DNA from: Auanema rhodensis | Lineage: Eukaryota > Nematoda > Chromadorea > Rhabditida > Rhabditidae | Assembly (NCBI GenBank): GCA_964057225.1 | Contig: OZ059895.1 | Location: forward strand, 11,966,001 to 12,030,000 | Length of the DNA: 64,000 nucleotides | Reading direction: 5' to 3' | Shown: one piece after another, positions 1 through 13,782 of the stretch | Position numbering within the stretch: position 1 is the first letter of the stretch | Layout of the letters: the number at the start of each line of letters is the position of its first letter | The notes under the pieces: model-generated | Database searches by the model: none | What the model was told of the DNA's origin: nothing | What the model saw: only the letters and a program-made list of their open reading frames with translations | Made by a program: the position numbers and the translations under genes

Positions 1-263
1 ATTTCTATATTACAGTTATAAACCAGTAGTTTATGAACCTTCATCTTAACTTTACTGTTTCTATCTATTTCCTATTGAAACGAACATTGTTTAAACACTA
101 TACAACTGTGAAACCTTTTTTAATTTATTGTATTTGGATCTCATAAGATTTGATATCATCGAGGGATTTAGATGTTACGTAGAAAATTACATAACTAACA
201 TGAAATTGGAAAAAAAACAATAACGAGGATAAGTATGTAAATCATTGAATATCAGATATTTCC

Positions 264-381
264 GCTTACGACCATACCACGTTGAAAGTACGCCATCCCG
301 TCCGATCTGGCAAGTCAAACAACGTTGGGCCCGGTTAGTACTTGAATCGGAGACGGCTTCTGAATCCCGGGTGCCGTAAGC
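264..381 (+). rRNA. 5S rRNA-like copy 1, type B
   Basis: 118 nt. Ends pair perfectly (GCTTACG with CGTAAGC, helix I). CGTTG/CAACG (helix II), GCCA/TGGC (helix III) and CCCGG/CCGGG (helix V) are also complementary. Type B marks are A56, C97 and T98; the last two fall in the conserved loop E/box C region. The 3' flank is CATTTC, with a seven-T run a few bases later. This copy also has A82 for G. Confidence 0.6.
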
Positions 382-397
382 ATTTCAAATTTTTTTA

Positions 398-426
398 ACG
401 ATCATACCACGTTGAAAGTACGCCAT
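398..426 (+). pseudogene. Second 5S head in long units
   Basis: Matches nt 5-33 of the neighbouring full 5S copy with one C-to-T change and is followed by spacer. One such relic follows each of the 59 full copies, 130 bp downstream of the corresponding point. It provides the homology for the deletion that makes short units. Confidence 0.85.
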
Positions 427-792
427 GCAGCTGATTTTCAATTTTATCTCTTCCGTAACAAATGTTTTCAATTTTCCAGCAGTTTTACTTAGATAGCTCA
501 ACCCAAGGCATTAAAATATCTTCAATCTTATTTCTATATTACAGTTATAAACCAGTAGTTTATGAACTTTCATCTTAACTTTACTGTTTCTATCTATTTC
601 CTATTGAAACGAAGATTGTTTAAACACTATACAACTGTGAAACCTTTTTTAATTTATTGTATTTGGATCTCATAAGATTTGATATCATCGAGGGATTTAG
701 ATGTTACGTAGAAAATTACATAACTAACATGAAATTGGAAAAAAAACAATAACGAGGATAAGTATGTAGATCATTGAATATCAGATATTTTC

Positions 793-825
793 GCTTACGA
801 CCATACCACGTTGAAAGTACGCCAT
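793..825 (+). pseudogene. Truncated 5S rRNA head (short-unit type)
   Basis: Only nt 1-33 of the 118-nt 5S sequence are present, so the internal control region around nt 50-97 and the 3' half of helix I are missing. It cannot be a 5S gene by itself. It stands for 52 equivalent relics in the array that are not listed singly. Confidence 0.85.
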
Positions 826-1191
826 GCAGCTGATTTTCAATTTTATCTCTTCCGTAACAAAAGTTTTCAATTTTCCAGCAGTTTTACTTTGATAGCTCAA
901 CCCAAGGCATTAAAATATCTTCAATCTTATTTCTATATTACAGTTATAAACCAGTAGTTTATGAACCTTAATCTTAACTTTACTGTTTCTATCTATTTCC
1001 TATTAAAACAAACGTTGTTTAAACACTATACAACTGTGAAACCTTTTTTAATTTATTGTATTTGGAGCTCATAAGATTCAATATCATCGAGGGATTTAGA
1101 TGTAACGTGGAAAATTACATAACTAACATGAAATTGGAAAAAAAACAATAACGAGGATAAGTATGTAAATCATTGAATATCAGATATTTCC
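793..1191 (+). repeat. Representative short repeat unit (399 bp)
   Basis: Begins with the first 33 nt of the 5S sequence (793-825) and passes directly into the spacer that follows the second 5S head in long units. It is 130 bp shorter than a long unit, matching a deletion between the two 5S heads. It retains the C of the first head, so the junction lies within the shared stretch downstream of that base. Confidence 0.9.
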
Positions 1192-1309
1192 GCTTACGAC
1201 CATACCACGTTGAAAGTACGCCATCCCGTCCGATCTGGCAAGTCAAACAACGTTGGGCCCGGTTAGTACTTGGATCGGAGACGGCTTCTGAATCCCGGGT
1301 GCCGTAAGC
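1192..1309 (+). rRNA. 5S rRNA-like copy 2, type B
   Basis: 118 nt with A56, C97, T98; no other departure from type B noticed. Followed after its spacer by four short units. Confidence 0.55.
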
Positions 1310-3315
1310 ATTTCAAATTTTTTTAACGATCATACCACGTTGAAAGTACGCCATGCAGCTGATTTTCAATTTTATCTCTTCCGTAACAAAAGTTTTCAAT
1401 TTTCCAGCAGTTTTACTTAGATAGCTCAACCCAAGGCATTAAAATATCTTCAATCTTATTTCTATATTACAGTTATAAACCAGTAGTTTATGAACCTTCA
1501 TCTTAACTTTACTGTTTCTATCTATTTCCTATTGAAACGAACATTGTTTAAACACTATACAACTGTGAAACCTTTTTTAATTTATTGTATTTGGATCTCA
1601 TAAGATTTGATATCATCGAGGGATTTAGATGTTACGTAGAAAATTACATAACTAACATGAAATTGGAAAAAAAACAATAACGAGGATAAGTATGTAGATC
1701 ATTGAATATCAGATATTTTCGCTTACGACCATACCACGTTGAAAGTACGCCATGCAGCTGATTTTCAATTTTATCTCTTCCGTAACAAAAGTTTTCAATT
1801 TTCCAGCAGTTTTACTTAGATAGCTCAACCCAAGGCATTAAAATATCTTCAATCTTATTTCTATATTACAGTTATAAACCAGTAGTTTATGAACCTTAAT
1901 CTTAACTTTACTGTTTCTATCTATTTCCTATTAAAACAAACGTTGTTTAAACACTATACAACTGTGAAACCTTTTTTAATTTATTGTATTTGGAGCTCAT
2001 AAGATTCAATATCATCGAGGGATTTAGATGTAACGTGGAAAATTACATAACTAACATGAAATTGGAAAAAAAACAATAACGAGGATAAGTATGTAAATCA
2101 TTGAATATCAGATATTTCCGCTTACGACCATACCACGTTGAAAGTACGCCATGCAGCTGATTTTCAATTTTATCTCTTCCGTAACAAATGTTTTCAATTT
2201 TCCAGCAGTTTTACTTAGATAGCTCAACCCAAGGCATCAAAATATCTTCAATCTTATTTCTTTATTACAGTTATAAACCAGTAGTTTATGAACCTTAATC
2301 TTAACTTTACTGTTTCTATCTATTTCCTATTAAAACAAACGTTGTTTAAACACTATACAACTGTGAAACCTTTTTTAATTTATTGTATTTGGATCTCATA
2401 AGATTTGATATCATCGAGGGATTTAGATGTTACGTAGAAAATTACATAACTAACATGAAATTGGAAAAAAAACAATAACGAGGATAAGTATGTAGATCAT
2501 TGAATATCAGATATTTTCGCTTACGACCATACCACGTTGAAAGTACGCCATGCAGCTGAATTTCAATTTTATCTTTTCCGTAACAAATGTTTTCAATTTT
2601 CCAGCAGTTTTACTTAGATAGCTCAACCCAAGGCATTAAAATATCTTCAATCTTATTTCTATATTACAGTTATAAACCAGTAGTTTATGAACCTTCATCT
2701 TAACTTTACTGTTTCTATCTATTTCCTATTGAAACAAACATTGTTTAAACACTATACAACTGTGAAACCTTTTTTAATTTATTGTATTTGGATCTCATAA
2801 GATTTGATATCATCGAGGGATTTAGATGTTACGTAGAAAATTACATAACTAACATGAAATTGGAAAAAAACAATAACGAGGATAAGTATGTAGATCATTG
2901 AATATCAGATATTTTCGCTTACGACCATACCACGTTGAAAGTACGCCATGCAGCTGATTTTCAATTTTATCTCTTCCGTAACAAAAGTTTTCAATTTTCC
3001 AGCAGTTTTACTTAGATAGCTCAACCCAAGGCATTAAAATATCTTCAATCTTATTTCTATATTACAGTTATAAACCAGTAGTTTATGAACCTTAATCTTA
3101 ACTTTACTGTTTCTATCTATTTCCTATTAAAACAAACGTTGTTTAAACACTATACAACTGTGAAACCTTTTTTAATTTATTGTATTTGGAGCTCATAAGA
3201 TTCAATATCATCGAGGGATTTAGATGTAACGTGGAAAATTACATAACTAACTTGAAATTGGAAAAAAAACAATAACGAGGATAAGTATGTAAATCATTGA
3301 ATATCAGATATTTCC

Positions 3316-3433
3316 GCTTACGACCATACCACGTTGAAAGTACGCCATCCCGTCCGATCTGGCAAGTCAAACAACGTTGGGCCCGGTTAGTACTTGGATC
3401 GGAGACGGCTTGGGAATCCCGGGTGCCGTAAGC
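3316..3433 (+). rRNA. 5S rRNA-like copy 3, A/B chimera
   Basis: Carries A56 as in type B but G97-G98 and the GCTTTTC 3' flank of type A. It is the only such mosaic among the 59 and suggests exchange inside the 5S sequence between nt 56 and 97. Confidence 0.6.
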
Positions 3434-4243
3434 TTTTCAAATTTTTTTAACGATCATACCACGTTGAAAGTACGCCATGCAGCTGATTTTCAATTTTATC
3501 TCTTCCGTAACAAATGTTTTCAATTTTCCAGCAGTTTTACTTAGATAGTTCAACCCAAGGCATTGAAATATCTTCAATCTTATTTCTATATTACAGTTAT
3601 AAATTAGTAGTTTATGAACCTTCATCTTAACTTTACTGTTTCTATCTATTTCCTATTGAAACAAACATTGTTTAAACACTATACAACTGTGAAACCTTTT
3701 TTAATTTATTGTATTTGGATCTCATAAGATTTGATATCATCGAGGGATTTAGATGTTACGTAGAAAATTACATAACTAACATGAAATTGGAAAAAAAACA
3801 ATAACGAGGATAAGTATGTAGATCATTGAATATCACATATTTTCGCTTACGACCATACCACGTTGAAAGTACGCCATGCAGCTGATTTTCAATTTTATCT
3901 CTTCCGTAACAAAAGTTTTCAATTTTCCAGCAGTTTTACTTAGATAGCTCAACCCAAGGCATTAAAATATCTTCAATCTTATTTCTATATTACAGTTATA
4001 AACCAGTAGTTTATGAACCTTAATCTTAACTTTACTGTTTCTATCTATTTCTTATTAAAACAAACGTTGTTTAAACACTATACAACTGTGAAACCTTTTT
4101 TAATTTATTGTATTTGGAGCTCATAAGATTCAATATCATCGAGGGATTTAGATGTAACGTGGAAAATTACATAACTAACATGAAATTGGAAAAAAAACAA
4201 TAACGAGGATAAATATGTAAATCATTGAATATCAGATATTTTC

Positions 4244-4361
4244 GCTTACGACCATACCACGTTGAAAGAACGCCATCCCGTCCGATCTGGCAAGTCAAGC
4301 AACGTTGGGCCCGGTTAGTACTTGGATCGGAGACAGCTTGGGAATCCCGGGTGCCGTAAGC
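4244..4361 (+). rRNA. 5S rRNA-like copy 4, type C
   Basis: Type C marks: A26 for T and A92 for G, with the type A 3' end. A92 lies in the box C/helix IV region. Confidence 0.55.
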
Positions 4362-4772
4362 TTTTCAAATTTTTTTAACGATCATACCACTTTGAAAGTA
4401 CGCCATGCAGCTGATTTTCAATTTTATCTCTTCCGTAACAAATGTTTTCAATTTTCCAGCAGTTTTACTTAGATAGCTCAACCCAAGCCATTAAAATATC
4501 TTCAATCTTATTTCTATATTACAGTTATAAACCAGTAGTTTATGAACCTTAATCTTAACTTTACTGTTTCTATCTATTTCCTATTGAAACAAACATTGTT
4601 TAAACACTATACAACTGTGAAACCTTTTTTAATTTATTGTATTTGGATCTCATAAGATTTGATATCATCGAGGGATTTAGATGTTACGTAGAAAATTACA
4701 TAACTAACATGAAATTGGAAAAAAAACAATAACGAGGATAAGTATGTAGATCATTGAATATCAGATATTTTC

Positions 4773-4890
4773 GCTTACGACCATACCACGTTGAAAGTAC
4801 GCCATCCCGTCCGATCTGGCAAGTCAAACAACGTTGGGCCCGGTTAGTACTTGGATCGGAGACGGCTTCTGAATCCCGGGTGCCGTAAGC
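4773..4890 (+). rRNA. 5S rRNA-like copy 5, type B
   Basis: A56, C97, T98. First 5S of a block that recurs 5839 bp downstream. Confidence 0.55.
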
Positions 4891-6498
4891 ATTTCAAATT
4901 TTTTTAACGATCATACCACGTTGAAAGTACGCCATGCAGCTGATTTTCAATTTTATCTCTTCCGTAACAAAAGTTTTCAATTTTCCAGCAGTTTTACTTA
5001 GATAGCTCAACCCAAGGCATTAAAATATCTTCAATCTTATTTCTATATTACAGTTATAAACCAGTAGTTTATGAACCTTCATCTTAACTTTACTGTTTCT
5101 TTCTATTTCCTATTGAAACAAACATTGTTTAAACACTATACAACTGTGAAACCTTTTTTAATTTATTGTATTTGGATCTCATAAGATTTGATATCATCGA
5201 GGGATTTAGATGTTACGTAGAAAATTACATAACTAACATGAAATTGGAAAAAAAACAATAACGAGGATAAGTATGTAGATCATTGAATATCAGATATTTT
5301 CGCTTACGACCATACTACGTTGAAAGTACGCCATGCAGCTGATTTTCAATTTTATCTCTTCCGTAACAAAAGTTTTCAATTTTCCAGCAGTTTTACTTAG
5401 ATAGCTCAACCCAAGGCATTAAAATATCTTCAATCTTATTTCTATATTACAGTTATAAACCAGTAGTTTATGAACCTTAATCTTAACTTTACTGTTTCTA
5501 TCTATTTCCTATTAAAACAAACGTTGTTTAAACACTATACAACTGTGAAACCTTTTTTAATTTATTGTATTTGGAGCTCATAAGATTCAATATCATCGAG
5601 GGATTTAGATGTAACGTGGAAAATTACATAACTAACATGAAATTGGAAAAAAAACAATAACGAGGATAAGTATGTAAATCATTGAATATCAGATATTTCC
5701 GCTTACGACCATACCACGTTGAAAGTACGCCATGCAGCTGATTTTCAATTTTATCTCTTCCGTAACAAATGTTTTCAATTTTCCAGCAGTTTTACTTAGA
5801 TAGCTCAACCCAAGGCATTAAAATATCTTCAATCTTATTTCTATATTACAGTTATAAACCAGTAGTTTATGAACCTTAATCTCAACTTTACTGTTTCTAT
5901 CTATTTCCTATTAAAACAAACGTTGTTTAAACACTATACAACTGTGAAACCTTTTTTAATTTATTGTATTTGGAGCTCATAAGATTCAATATTATCGAGG
6001 GATTTAGATGTAACGTGGAAAATTACATAACTAACATGAAATTGGAAAAAAAACAATAACGAGGATAAATATGTAAATCATTGAATATCAGATATTTCCG
6101 CTTACAACCATACCACGTTGAAAGTACGCCATGCAGCTGATTTTCAATTTTATCTCTTCCGTAACAAATGTTTTCAATTTTCCAGCAGTTTTACTTAGAT
6201 AGCTCAACCCAAGGCATTAAAATATCTCCAATCTTATTTCTATATTACAGTTATAAACCAGTAGTTTATGAACCTTCATCTTAACTTTACTGTTTCTATC
6301 TATTTCCTATTGAAACAAACATTGTTTAAACACTATACAACTGTGAAACCTTTTTTAATTTATTGTATTTGGATCTCATAAGATTTGATATCATCGAGGG
6401 ATTTAGATGTTACGTAGAAAATTACATAACTAACATGAAATTGGAAAAAAAACAATAACGAGGATAAGTATGTAGATCATTGAATATCAGATATTTTC

Positions 6499-6616
6499 GC
6501 TTACGACCATACCACGTTGAAAGTACGCCATCCCGTCCGATCTGGCAAGTCAAACAACGTTGGGCCCGGTTAGTTCTTGGATCGGAGACGGCTTCTGAAT
6601 CCCGGGTGCCGTAAGC
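6499..6616 (+). rRNA. 5S rRNA-like copy 6, type B
   Basis: Type B plus T77 for A within the internal control region. Confidence 0.5.
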
Positions 6617-7426
6617 ATTTCAAATTTTTTTAACGATCATACCACGTTGAAAGTACGCCATGCAGCTGATTTTCAATTTTATCTCTTCCGTAACAAAAGT
6701 TTTCAATTTTCCAGCAGTTTTACTTAGATAGCTCAACCCAAGGCATTAAAATATCTTCAATCTTAATTCTATATTACAGTTATAAACCAGTAGTTTATGA
6801 ACCTTCATCTTAACTTTACTGTTTCTATCTATTTCCTATTGAAACGAACATTGTTTAAACACTATACAACTGTGAAACCTTTTTTAATTTATTGTATTTG
6901 GATCTCATAAGATTTGATATCATCGAGGGATTTAGATGTTACGTAGAAAATTACATAACTAACATGAAATTGGAAAAAAAACAATAACGAGGATAAGTAT
7001 GCAGATCATTGAATATCAGATATTTTCGCTTACGACCATACCACGTTGAAAGTACGCCATGCAGCTGATTTTCAATTTTATCTCTTCCGTAACAAAAGTT
7101 TTCAATTTTCCAGCAGTTTTACTTTGATAGCTCAACCCAAGGCATTAAAATATCTTCAATCTTATTTCTATATTACAGTTATAAACCAGTAGTTTATGAA
7201 CCTTAATCTTAACTTTACTGTTTCTATCTATTTCCTATTAAAACAAACGTTGTTTAAACACTATACAACTGTGAAACCTTTTTTAATTTATTGTATTTGG
7301 AGCTCATAAGATTCAATATCATCGAGGGATTTAGATGTAACGTGGAAAATTACATAACTAACATGAAATTGGAAAAAAAACAATAACGAGGATAAGTATG
7401 TAAATCATTGAATATCAGATATTTCC

Positions 7427-7544
7427 GCTTACGACCATACCACGTTGAAAGTACGCCATCCCGTCCGATCTGGCAAGTCAAACAACGTTGGGCCCGGTTA
7501 GTACTTGGATCGGAGACGGCTTCTGAATCCCGGGTGCCGTAAGC
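7427..7544 (+). rRNA. 5S rRNA-like copy 7, type B
   Basis: A56, C97, T98; followed by two short units. Confidence 0.55.
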
Positions 7545-8754
7545 ATTTCAAATTTTTTTAACGATCATACCACGTTGAAAGTACGCCATGCAGCTGATTT
7601 TCAATTTTATCTCTTCCGTAACAAAAGTTTTCAATTTTCCAGCAGTTTTACTTAGATAGCTCAACCCAAGGCATTAAAATATCTTCAATCTTATTTCTAT
7701 ATTACAGTTATAAACCAGTAGTTTATGAACCTTCATCTTAACTTTACTGTTTCTATCTATTTCCTATTGAAACGAACATTGTTTAAACACTATACAACTG
7801 TGAAACCTTTTTTAATTTATTGTATTTGGATCTCATAAGATTTGATATCATCGAGGGATTTAGATGTTACGTAGAAAATTACATAACTAACATGAAATTG
7901 GAAAAAAAACAATAACGAGGATAAGTATGTAGATCATTGAATATCAGATATTTTCGCTTACGACCATACCACGTTGAAAGTACGCCATGCAGCTGATTTT
8001 CAATTTTATCTCTTCCGTAACAAATGTTTTCAATTTTCCAGCAGTTTTACTTAGATAGCTCAACCCAAGGCATTAAAATATCTTCAATCTTATTCCTATA
8101 TTACAGTTATAAACCAGTAGTTTATGAACCTTAATCTTAACTTTACTGTTTCTATCTATTTCCTATTAAAACAAACGTTGTTTAAACACTATACAACTGT
8201 GAAACCTTTTTTAATTTATTGTATTTGGAGCTCATAAGATTCAATATTATCGAGGGATTTAGATGTAACGTGGAAAATTACATAACTAACATGAAATTGG
8301 AAAAAAAAATAATAACGAGGATAAATATGTAAATCATTGAATATCAGATATTTCCGCTTACGACCATACCACGTTGAAAGTACGCCATGCAGCTGATTTT
8401 CAATTTTATCTCTTCCGTAACAAAAGTTTTCAATTTTCCAGCAGTTTTACTTAGATAGCTCAACCCAAGGCATTAAAATATCTTCAATCTTATTTCTATA
8501 TTACAGTTATAAACCAGTAGTTTATGAACCTTCATCTTAACTTTACTGTTTCTATCTATTTCCTATTGAAACAAACATTGTTTTAACACTATACAACTGT
8601 GAAACCTTTTTTAATTTATTGTATTTGGATCTCATAAGATTTGATATCATCGAGGGATTTAGATGTTACGTAGAAAATTACATAACTAACATGAAATTGG
8701 AAAAAAAACAATAACGAGGATAAGTATGTAGATCATTGAATATCAGATATTTTC

Positions 8755-8872
8755 GCTTACGACCATACCACGTTGAAAGTACGCCATCCCGTCCGATCTG
8801 GCAAGTCAAACAACGTTGGGCCCGGTTAGTACTTGGATCGGAGACGGCTTCTGAATCCCGGGTGCCGTAAGC
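8755..8872 (+). rRNA. 5S rRNA-like copy 8, type B
   Basis: A56, C97, T98; followed by two short units. Confidence 0.55.
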
Positions 8873-10082
8873 ATTTCAAATTTTTTTAACGATCATACCA
8901 CGTTGAAAGTACGCCATGCAGCTGATTTTCAATTTTATCTCTTCCGTAACAAAAGTTTTCAATTTTCCAGCAGTTTTACTTAGATAGCTCAACCCAAGGC
9001 ATTAAAATATCTTCAATCTTATTTCTATATTACAGTTATAAACCAGTAGTTTATGAACCTTCATCTTAACTTTACTGTTTCTATCTATTTCCTATTGAAA
9101 CAAACATTGTTTAAACACTATACAACTGTGAAACCTTTTTTAATTTATTGTATTTGGATCTCATAAGATTTGATATCATCGAGGGATTTAGATGTTACGT
9201 AGAAAATTACATAACTAACATGAAATTGGAAAAAAAACAATAACGAGGATAAGTATGTAGATCATTGAATATCAGATATTTTCGCTTACGACCATACCAC
9301 GTTGAAAGTACGCCATGCAGCTGATTTTCAATTTTATCTCTTCCGTAACAAAAGTTTTCAATTTTCCAGCAGTTTTACTTTGATAGCTCAACCCAAGGCA
9401 TTAAAATATCTTCAATCTTATTTCTATATTACAGTTATAAACCAGTAGTTTATGAACCTTAATCTTAAATTTACTGTTTCTATCTATTTCCTATTAAAAC
9501 AAACGTTGTTTAAACACTATACAACTGTGAAACCTTTTTTAATTTATTGTATTTGGAGCTCATAAGATTCAATATTATCGAGGGATTTAGATGTAACGTG
9601 GAAAATTACATAACTAACATGAAATTGGAAAAAAAAACAATAACGAGGATAAATATGTAAATCATTGAATATCAGATATTTCCGCTTACAACCATACCAC
9701 GTTGAAAGTACGCCATGCAGCTGATTTTCAATTTTATCTCTTCCGTAACAAATGTTTTTAATTTTCCAGCAGTTTTACTTAGATAGCTCAACCCAAGGCA
9801 TTAAAATATCTTCAATCTTATTTCTATATTACAGTTATAAACCAGTAGTTTATGAACCTTCATCTTAACTTTACTGTTTCTATCTATTTCCTATTAAAAC
9901 AAACGTTGTTTAAACACTATACAACTGTGAAACCTTTTTTAATTTATTGTATTTGGATCTCATAAGATTTGATATCATCGAGGGATTTAGATGTTACGTA
10001 GAAAATTACATAACTAACATGAAATTGGAAAAAAAACAATAACGAGGATAAGTATGTAGATCATTGAATATCAGATATTTTC

Positions 10083-10200
10083 GCTTACGACCATACCACG
10101 TTGAAAGTACGCCATCCCGTCCGATCTGGCAAGTCAAACAACGTTGGGCCCGGTTAGTACTTGGATCGGAGACGGCTTCTGAATCCCGGGTGCCGTAAGC
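10083..10200 (+). rRNA. 5S rRNA-like copy 9, type B
   Basis: A56, C97, T98; the next long unit follows directly. Confidence 0.55.
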
Positions 10201-10611
10201 ATTTCAAATTTTTTTAACGATCATACCACGTTGAAAGTACGCCATGCAGCTGATTTTCAATTTTATCTCTTCCGTAACAAAAGTTTTCAATTTTCCAGCA
10301 GTTTTACTTAGATAGCTCAACCCAAGGCATTAAAATATCTTCAATCTTATTTCTATATTACAGTTATAAACCAGTAGTTTATGAACCTTCATCTTAACTT
10401 TACTGTTTCTATCTATTTCCTATTGAAACGAACATTGTTTAAACACTATACAACTGTGAAACCTTTTTTAATTTATTGTATTTGGATCTCATAAGATTTG
10501 ATATCATCGAGGGATTTAGATGTTACGTAGAAAATTACATAACTAACATGAAATTGGAAAAAAAACAATAACGAGGATAAGTATGTAGATCATTGAATAT
10601 CAGATATTTTC

Positions 10612-10729
10612 GCTTACGACCATACCACGTTGAAAGTACGCCATCCCGTCCGATCTGGCAAGTCAAACAACGTTGGGCCCGGTTAGTACTTGGATCGGAG
10701 ACGGCTTCTGAATCCCGGGTGCCGTAAGC
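10612..10729 (+). rRNA. 5S rRNA-like copy 10, type B
   Basis: A56, C97, T98; counterpart of copy 5 in the 5839-bp duplication. Confidence 0.55.
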
Positions 10730-12337
10730 ATTTCAAATTTTTTTAACGATCATACCACGTTGAAAGTACGCCATGCAGCTGATTTTCAATTTTATCTCTT
10801 CCGTAACAAAAGTTTTCAATTTTCCAGCAGTTTTACTTAGATAGCTCAACCCAAGGCATTAAAATATCTTCAATCTTATTTCTATATTACAGTTATAAAC
10901 CAGTAGTTTATGAACCTTCATCTTAACTTTACTGTTTCTATCTATTTCCTATTGAAACGAACATTGTTTAAACACTATACAACTGTGAAACCTTTTTTAA
11001 TTTATTGTATTTGGATCTCATAAGATTTGATATCATCGAGGGATTTAGATGTTACGTAGAAAATTACATAACTAACATGAAATTGGAAAAAAAACAATAA
11101 CGAGGATAAGTATGTAGATCATTGAATATCAGATATTTTCGCTTACGACCATACTACGTTGAAAGTACGCCATGCAGCTGATTTTCAATTTTATCTCTTC
11201 CGTAACAAAAGTTTTCAATTTTCCAGCAGTTTTTCTTAGATAGCTCAACCCAAGGCATTAAAATATCTTCAATCTTATTTCTATATTACAGTTATAAACC
11301 AGTAGTTTATGAACCTTAATCTTAACTTTACTGTTTCTATCTATTTCCTATTAAAACAAACGTTGTTTAAACACTATACAACTGTGAAACCTTTTTTAAT
11401 TTATTGTATTTGGAGCTCATAAGATTCAATATCATCGAGGGATTTAGATGTAACGTGGAAAATTACATAACTAACATGAAATTGGAAAAAAAACAATAAC
11501 GAGGATAAGTATGTAAATCATTGAATATCAGATATTTCCGCTTACGACCATACCACGTTGAAAGTACGCCATGCAGCTGATTTTCAATTTTATCTCTTCC
11601 GTAACAAATGTTTTCAATTTTCCAGCAGTTTTACTTAGATAGCTCAACCCAAGGCATTAAAATATCTTCAATCTTATTTCTATATTACAGTTATAAATCA
11701 GTAGTTTATGAACCTTAATCTTAACTTTACTGTTTCTATCTATTTCCTATTAAAACAAACGTTGTTTAAACACTATACAACTGTGAAACCTTTTTTAATT
11801 TATTGTATTTGGAGCTCATAAGATTCAATATTATCGAGGGATTTAGATGTAACGTGGAAAATTACATAACTAACATGAAATTGGAAAAAAAACAATAACG
11901 AGGATAAATATGTAAATCATTGAATATCAGATATTTCCGCTTACAACCATACCACGTTGAAAGTACGCCATGCAGCTGATTTTCAATTTTATCTCTTCCG
12001 TAACAAATGTTTTCAATTTTCCAGCAGTTTTACTTAGATAGCTCAACCCAAGGCATTAAAATATCTTCAATCTTATTTCTATATTACAGTTATAAACCAG
12101 TAGTTTATGAACCTTCATCTTAACTTTACTGTTTCTATCTATTTCCTATTGAAACAAACATTGTTTAAACACTATACAACTGTGAAACTTTTTTTAATTT
12201 ATTGTATTTGGATCTCATAAGATTTGATATCATCGAGGGATTTAGATGTTACGTAGAAAATTACATAACTAACATGAAATTGGAAAAAAAACAATAACGA
12301 GGATAAGTATGTAGATCATTGAATATCAGATATTTTC

Positions 12338-12455
12338 GCTTACGACCATACCACGTTGAAAGTACGCCATCCCGTCCGATCTGGCAAGTCAAACAACGTT
12401 GGGCCCGGTTAGTACTTGGATCGGAGACGGCTTCTGAATCCCGGGTGCCGTAAGC
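12338..12455 (+). rRNA. 5S rRNA-like copy 11, type B
   Basis: A56, C97, T98; counterpart of copy 6 but without its T77 change. Confidence 0.55.
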
Positions 12456-13664
12456 ATTTCAAATTTTTTTAACGATCATACCACGTTGAAAGTACGCCAT
12501 GCAGCTGATTTTCAATTTTATCTCTTCCGTAACAAAAGTTTTCAATTTTCCAGCAGTTTTACTTAGATAGCTCAACCCAAGGCATTAAAATATCTTCAAT
12601 CTTATTTCTATATTACAGTTATAAACCAGTAGTTTATGAACCTTCATCTTAACTTTACTGTTTCTATCTATTTCCTATTGAAACGAACATTGTTTAAACA
12701 CTATACAACTGTGAAACCTTTTTTAATTTATTGTATTTGGATCTCATAAGATTTGATATCATCGAGGGATTTAGATGTTACGTAGAAAATTACATAACTA
12801 ACATGAAATTGGAAAAAAAACAATAACGAGGATAAGTATGTAGATCATTGAATATCAGATATTTTCGCTTACGACCATACCACGTTGAAAGTACGCCATG
12901 CAGCTGATTTTCAATTTTATCTCTTCCGTAACAAATGTTTTCAATTTTCCAGCAGTTTTACTTAGATAGCTCAACCCAAGGCATTAAAATATCTTCAATC
13001 TTATTTCTATATTACAGTTATAAACCAGTAGTTTATGAACCTTCATCTTAACTTTACTGTTTCTATCTATTTCCTATTGAAACGAACATTGTTTAAACAC
13101 TATACAACTGTGAAACCTTTTTTAATTTATTGTATTTGGATCTCATAAGATTTGATATCATCGAGGGATTTAGATGTTACGTAGAAAATTACATAACTAA
13201 CATGAAATTGGAAAAAAAACAATAACGAGGATAAGTATGCAGATCATTGAATATCAGATATTTTCGCTTACGACCATACCACGTTGAAAGTACGCCATGC
13301 AGCTGATTTTCAATTTTATCTCTTCCGTAACAAAAGTTTTCAATTTTCCAGCAGTTTTACTTTGATAGCTCAACCCAAGGCATTAAAATATCTTCAATCT
13401 TATTTCTATATTACAGTTATAAACCAGTAGTTTATGAACCTTAATCTTAACTTTACTGTTTCTATCTATTTCCTATTAAAACAAACGTTGTTTAAACACT
13501 ATACAACTGTGAAACTTTTTTTAATTTATTGTATTTGGAGCTCATAAGATTCAATATCATCGAGGGATTTAGTTGTAACGTGGAAAATTACATAACTAAC
13601 ATGAAATTGGAAAAAAAACAATAACGAGGATAAGTATGTAAATCATTGAATATCAGATATTTCC

Positions 13665-13782
13665 GCTTACGACCATACCACGTTGAAAGTACGCCATCCC
13701 GTCCGATCTGGCAAGTCAAACAACGTTGGGCCCGGTTAGTACTTGGATCGGAGACGGCTTCTGAATCCCGGGTGCCGTAAGC
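13665..13782 (+). rRNA. 5S rRNA-like copy 12, type B
   Basis: A56, C97, T98; lies 6238 bp after copy 7 and is followed by four short units. Confidence 0.55.

Larger units (their letters stand above)
264..792 (+). repeat. Representative long repeat unit (529 bp)
   Basis: Order within the unit: full 5S-like sequence (264-381), a T-rich linker (382-397), a second 5S head (398-426, first 29 nt of homology starting at ACG and with T in place of C at its fifth base), then spacer (427-792). The second head starts exactly 130 bp after the same point in the first (268 to 398). The same layout recurs at all 59 full copies. Confidence 0.9.

Noticed and set aside
490..520. Possible SL1 or SL2 spliced-leader gene in the spacer
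   Set aside because: The minus strand around the CTCAACCCAAGGC motif has only loose similarity to the SL1 leader, with no donor site directly after it and no clear Sm site.
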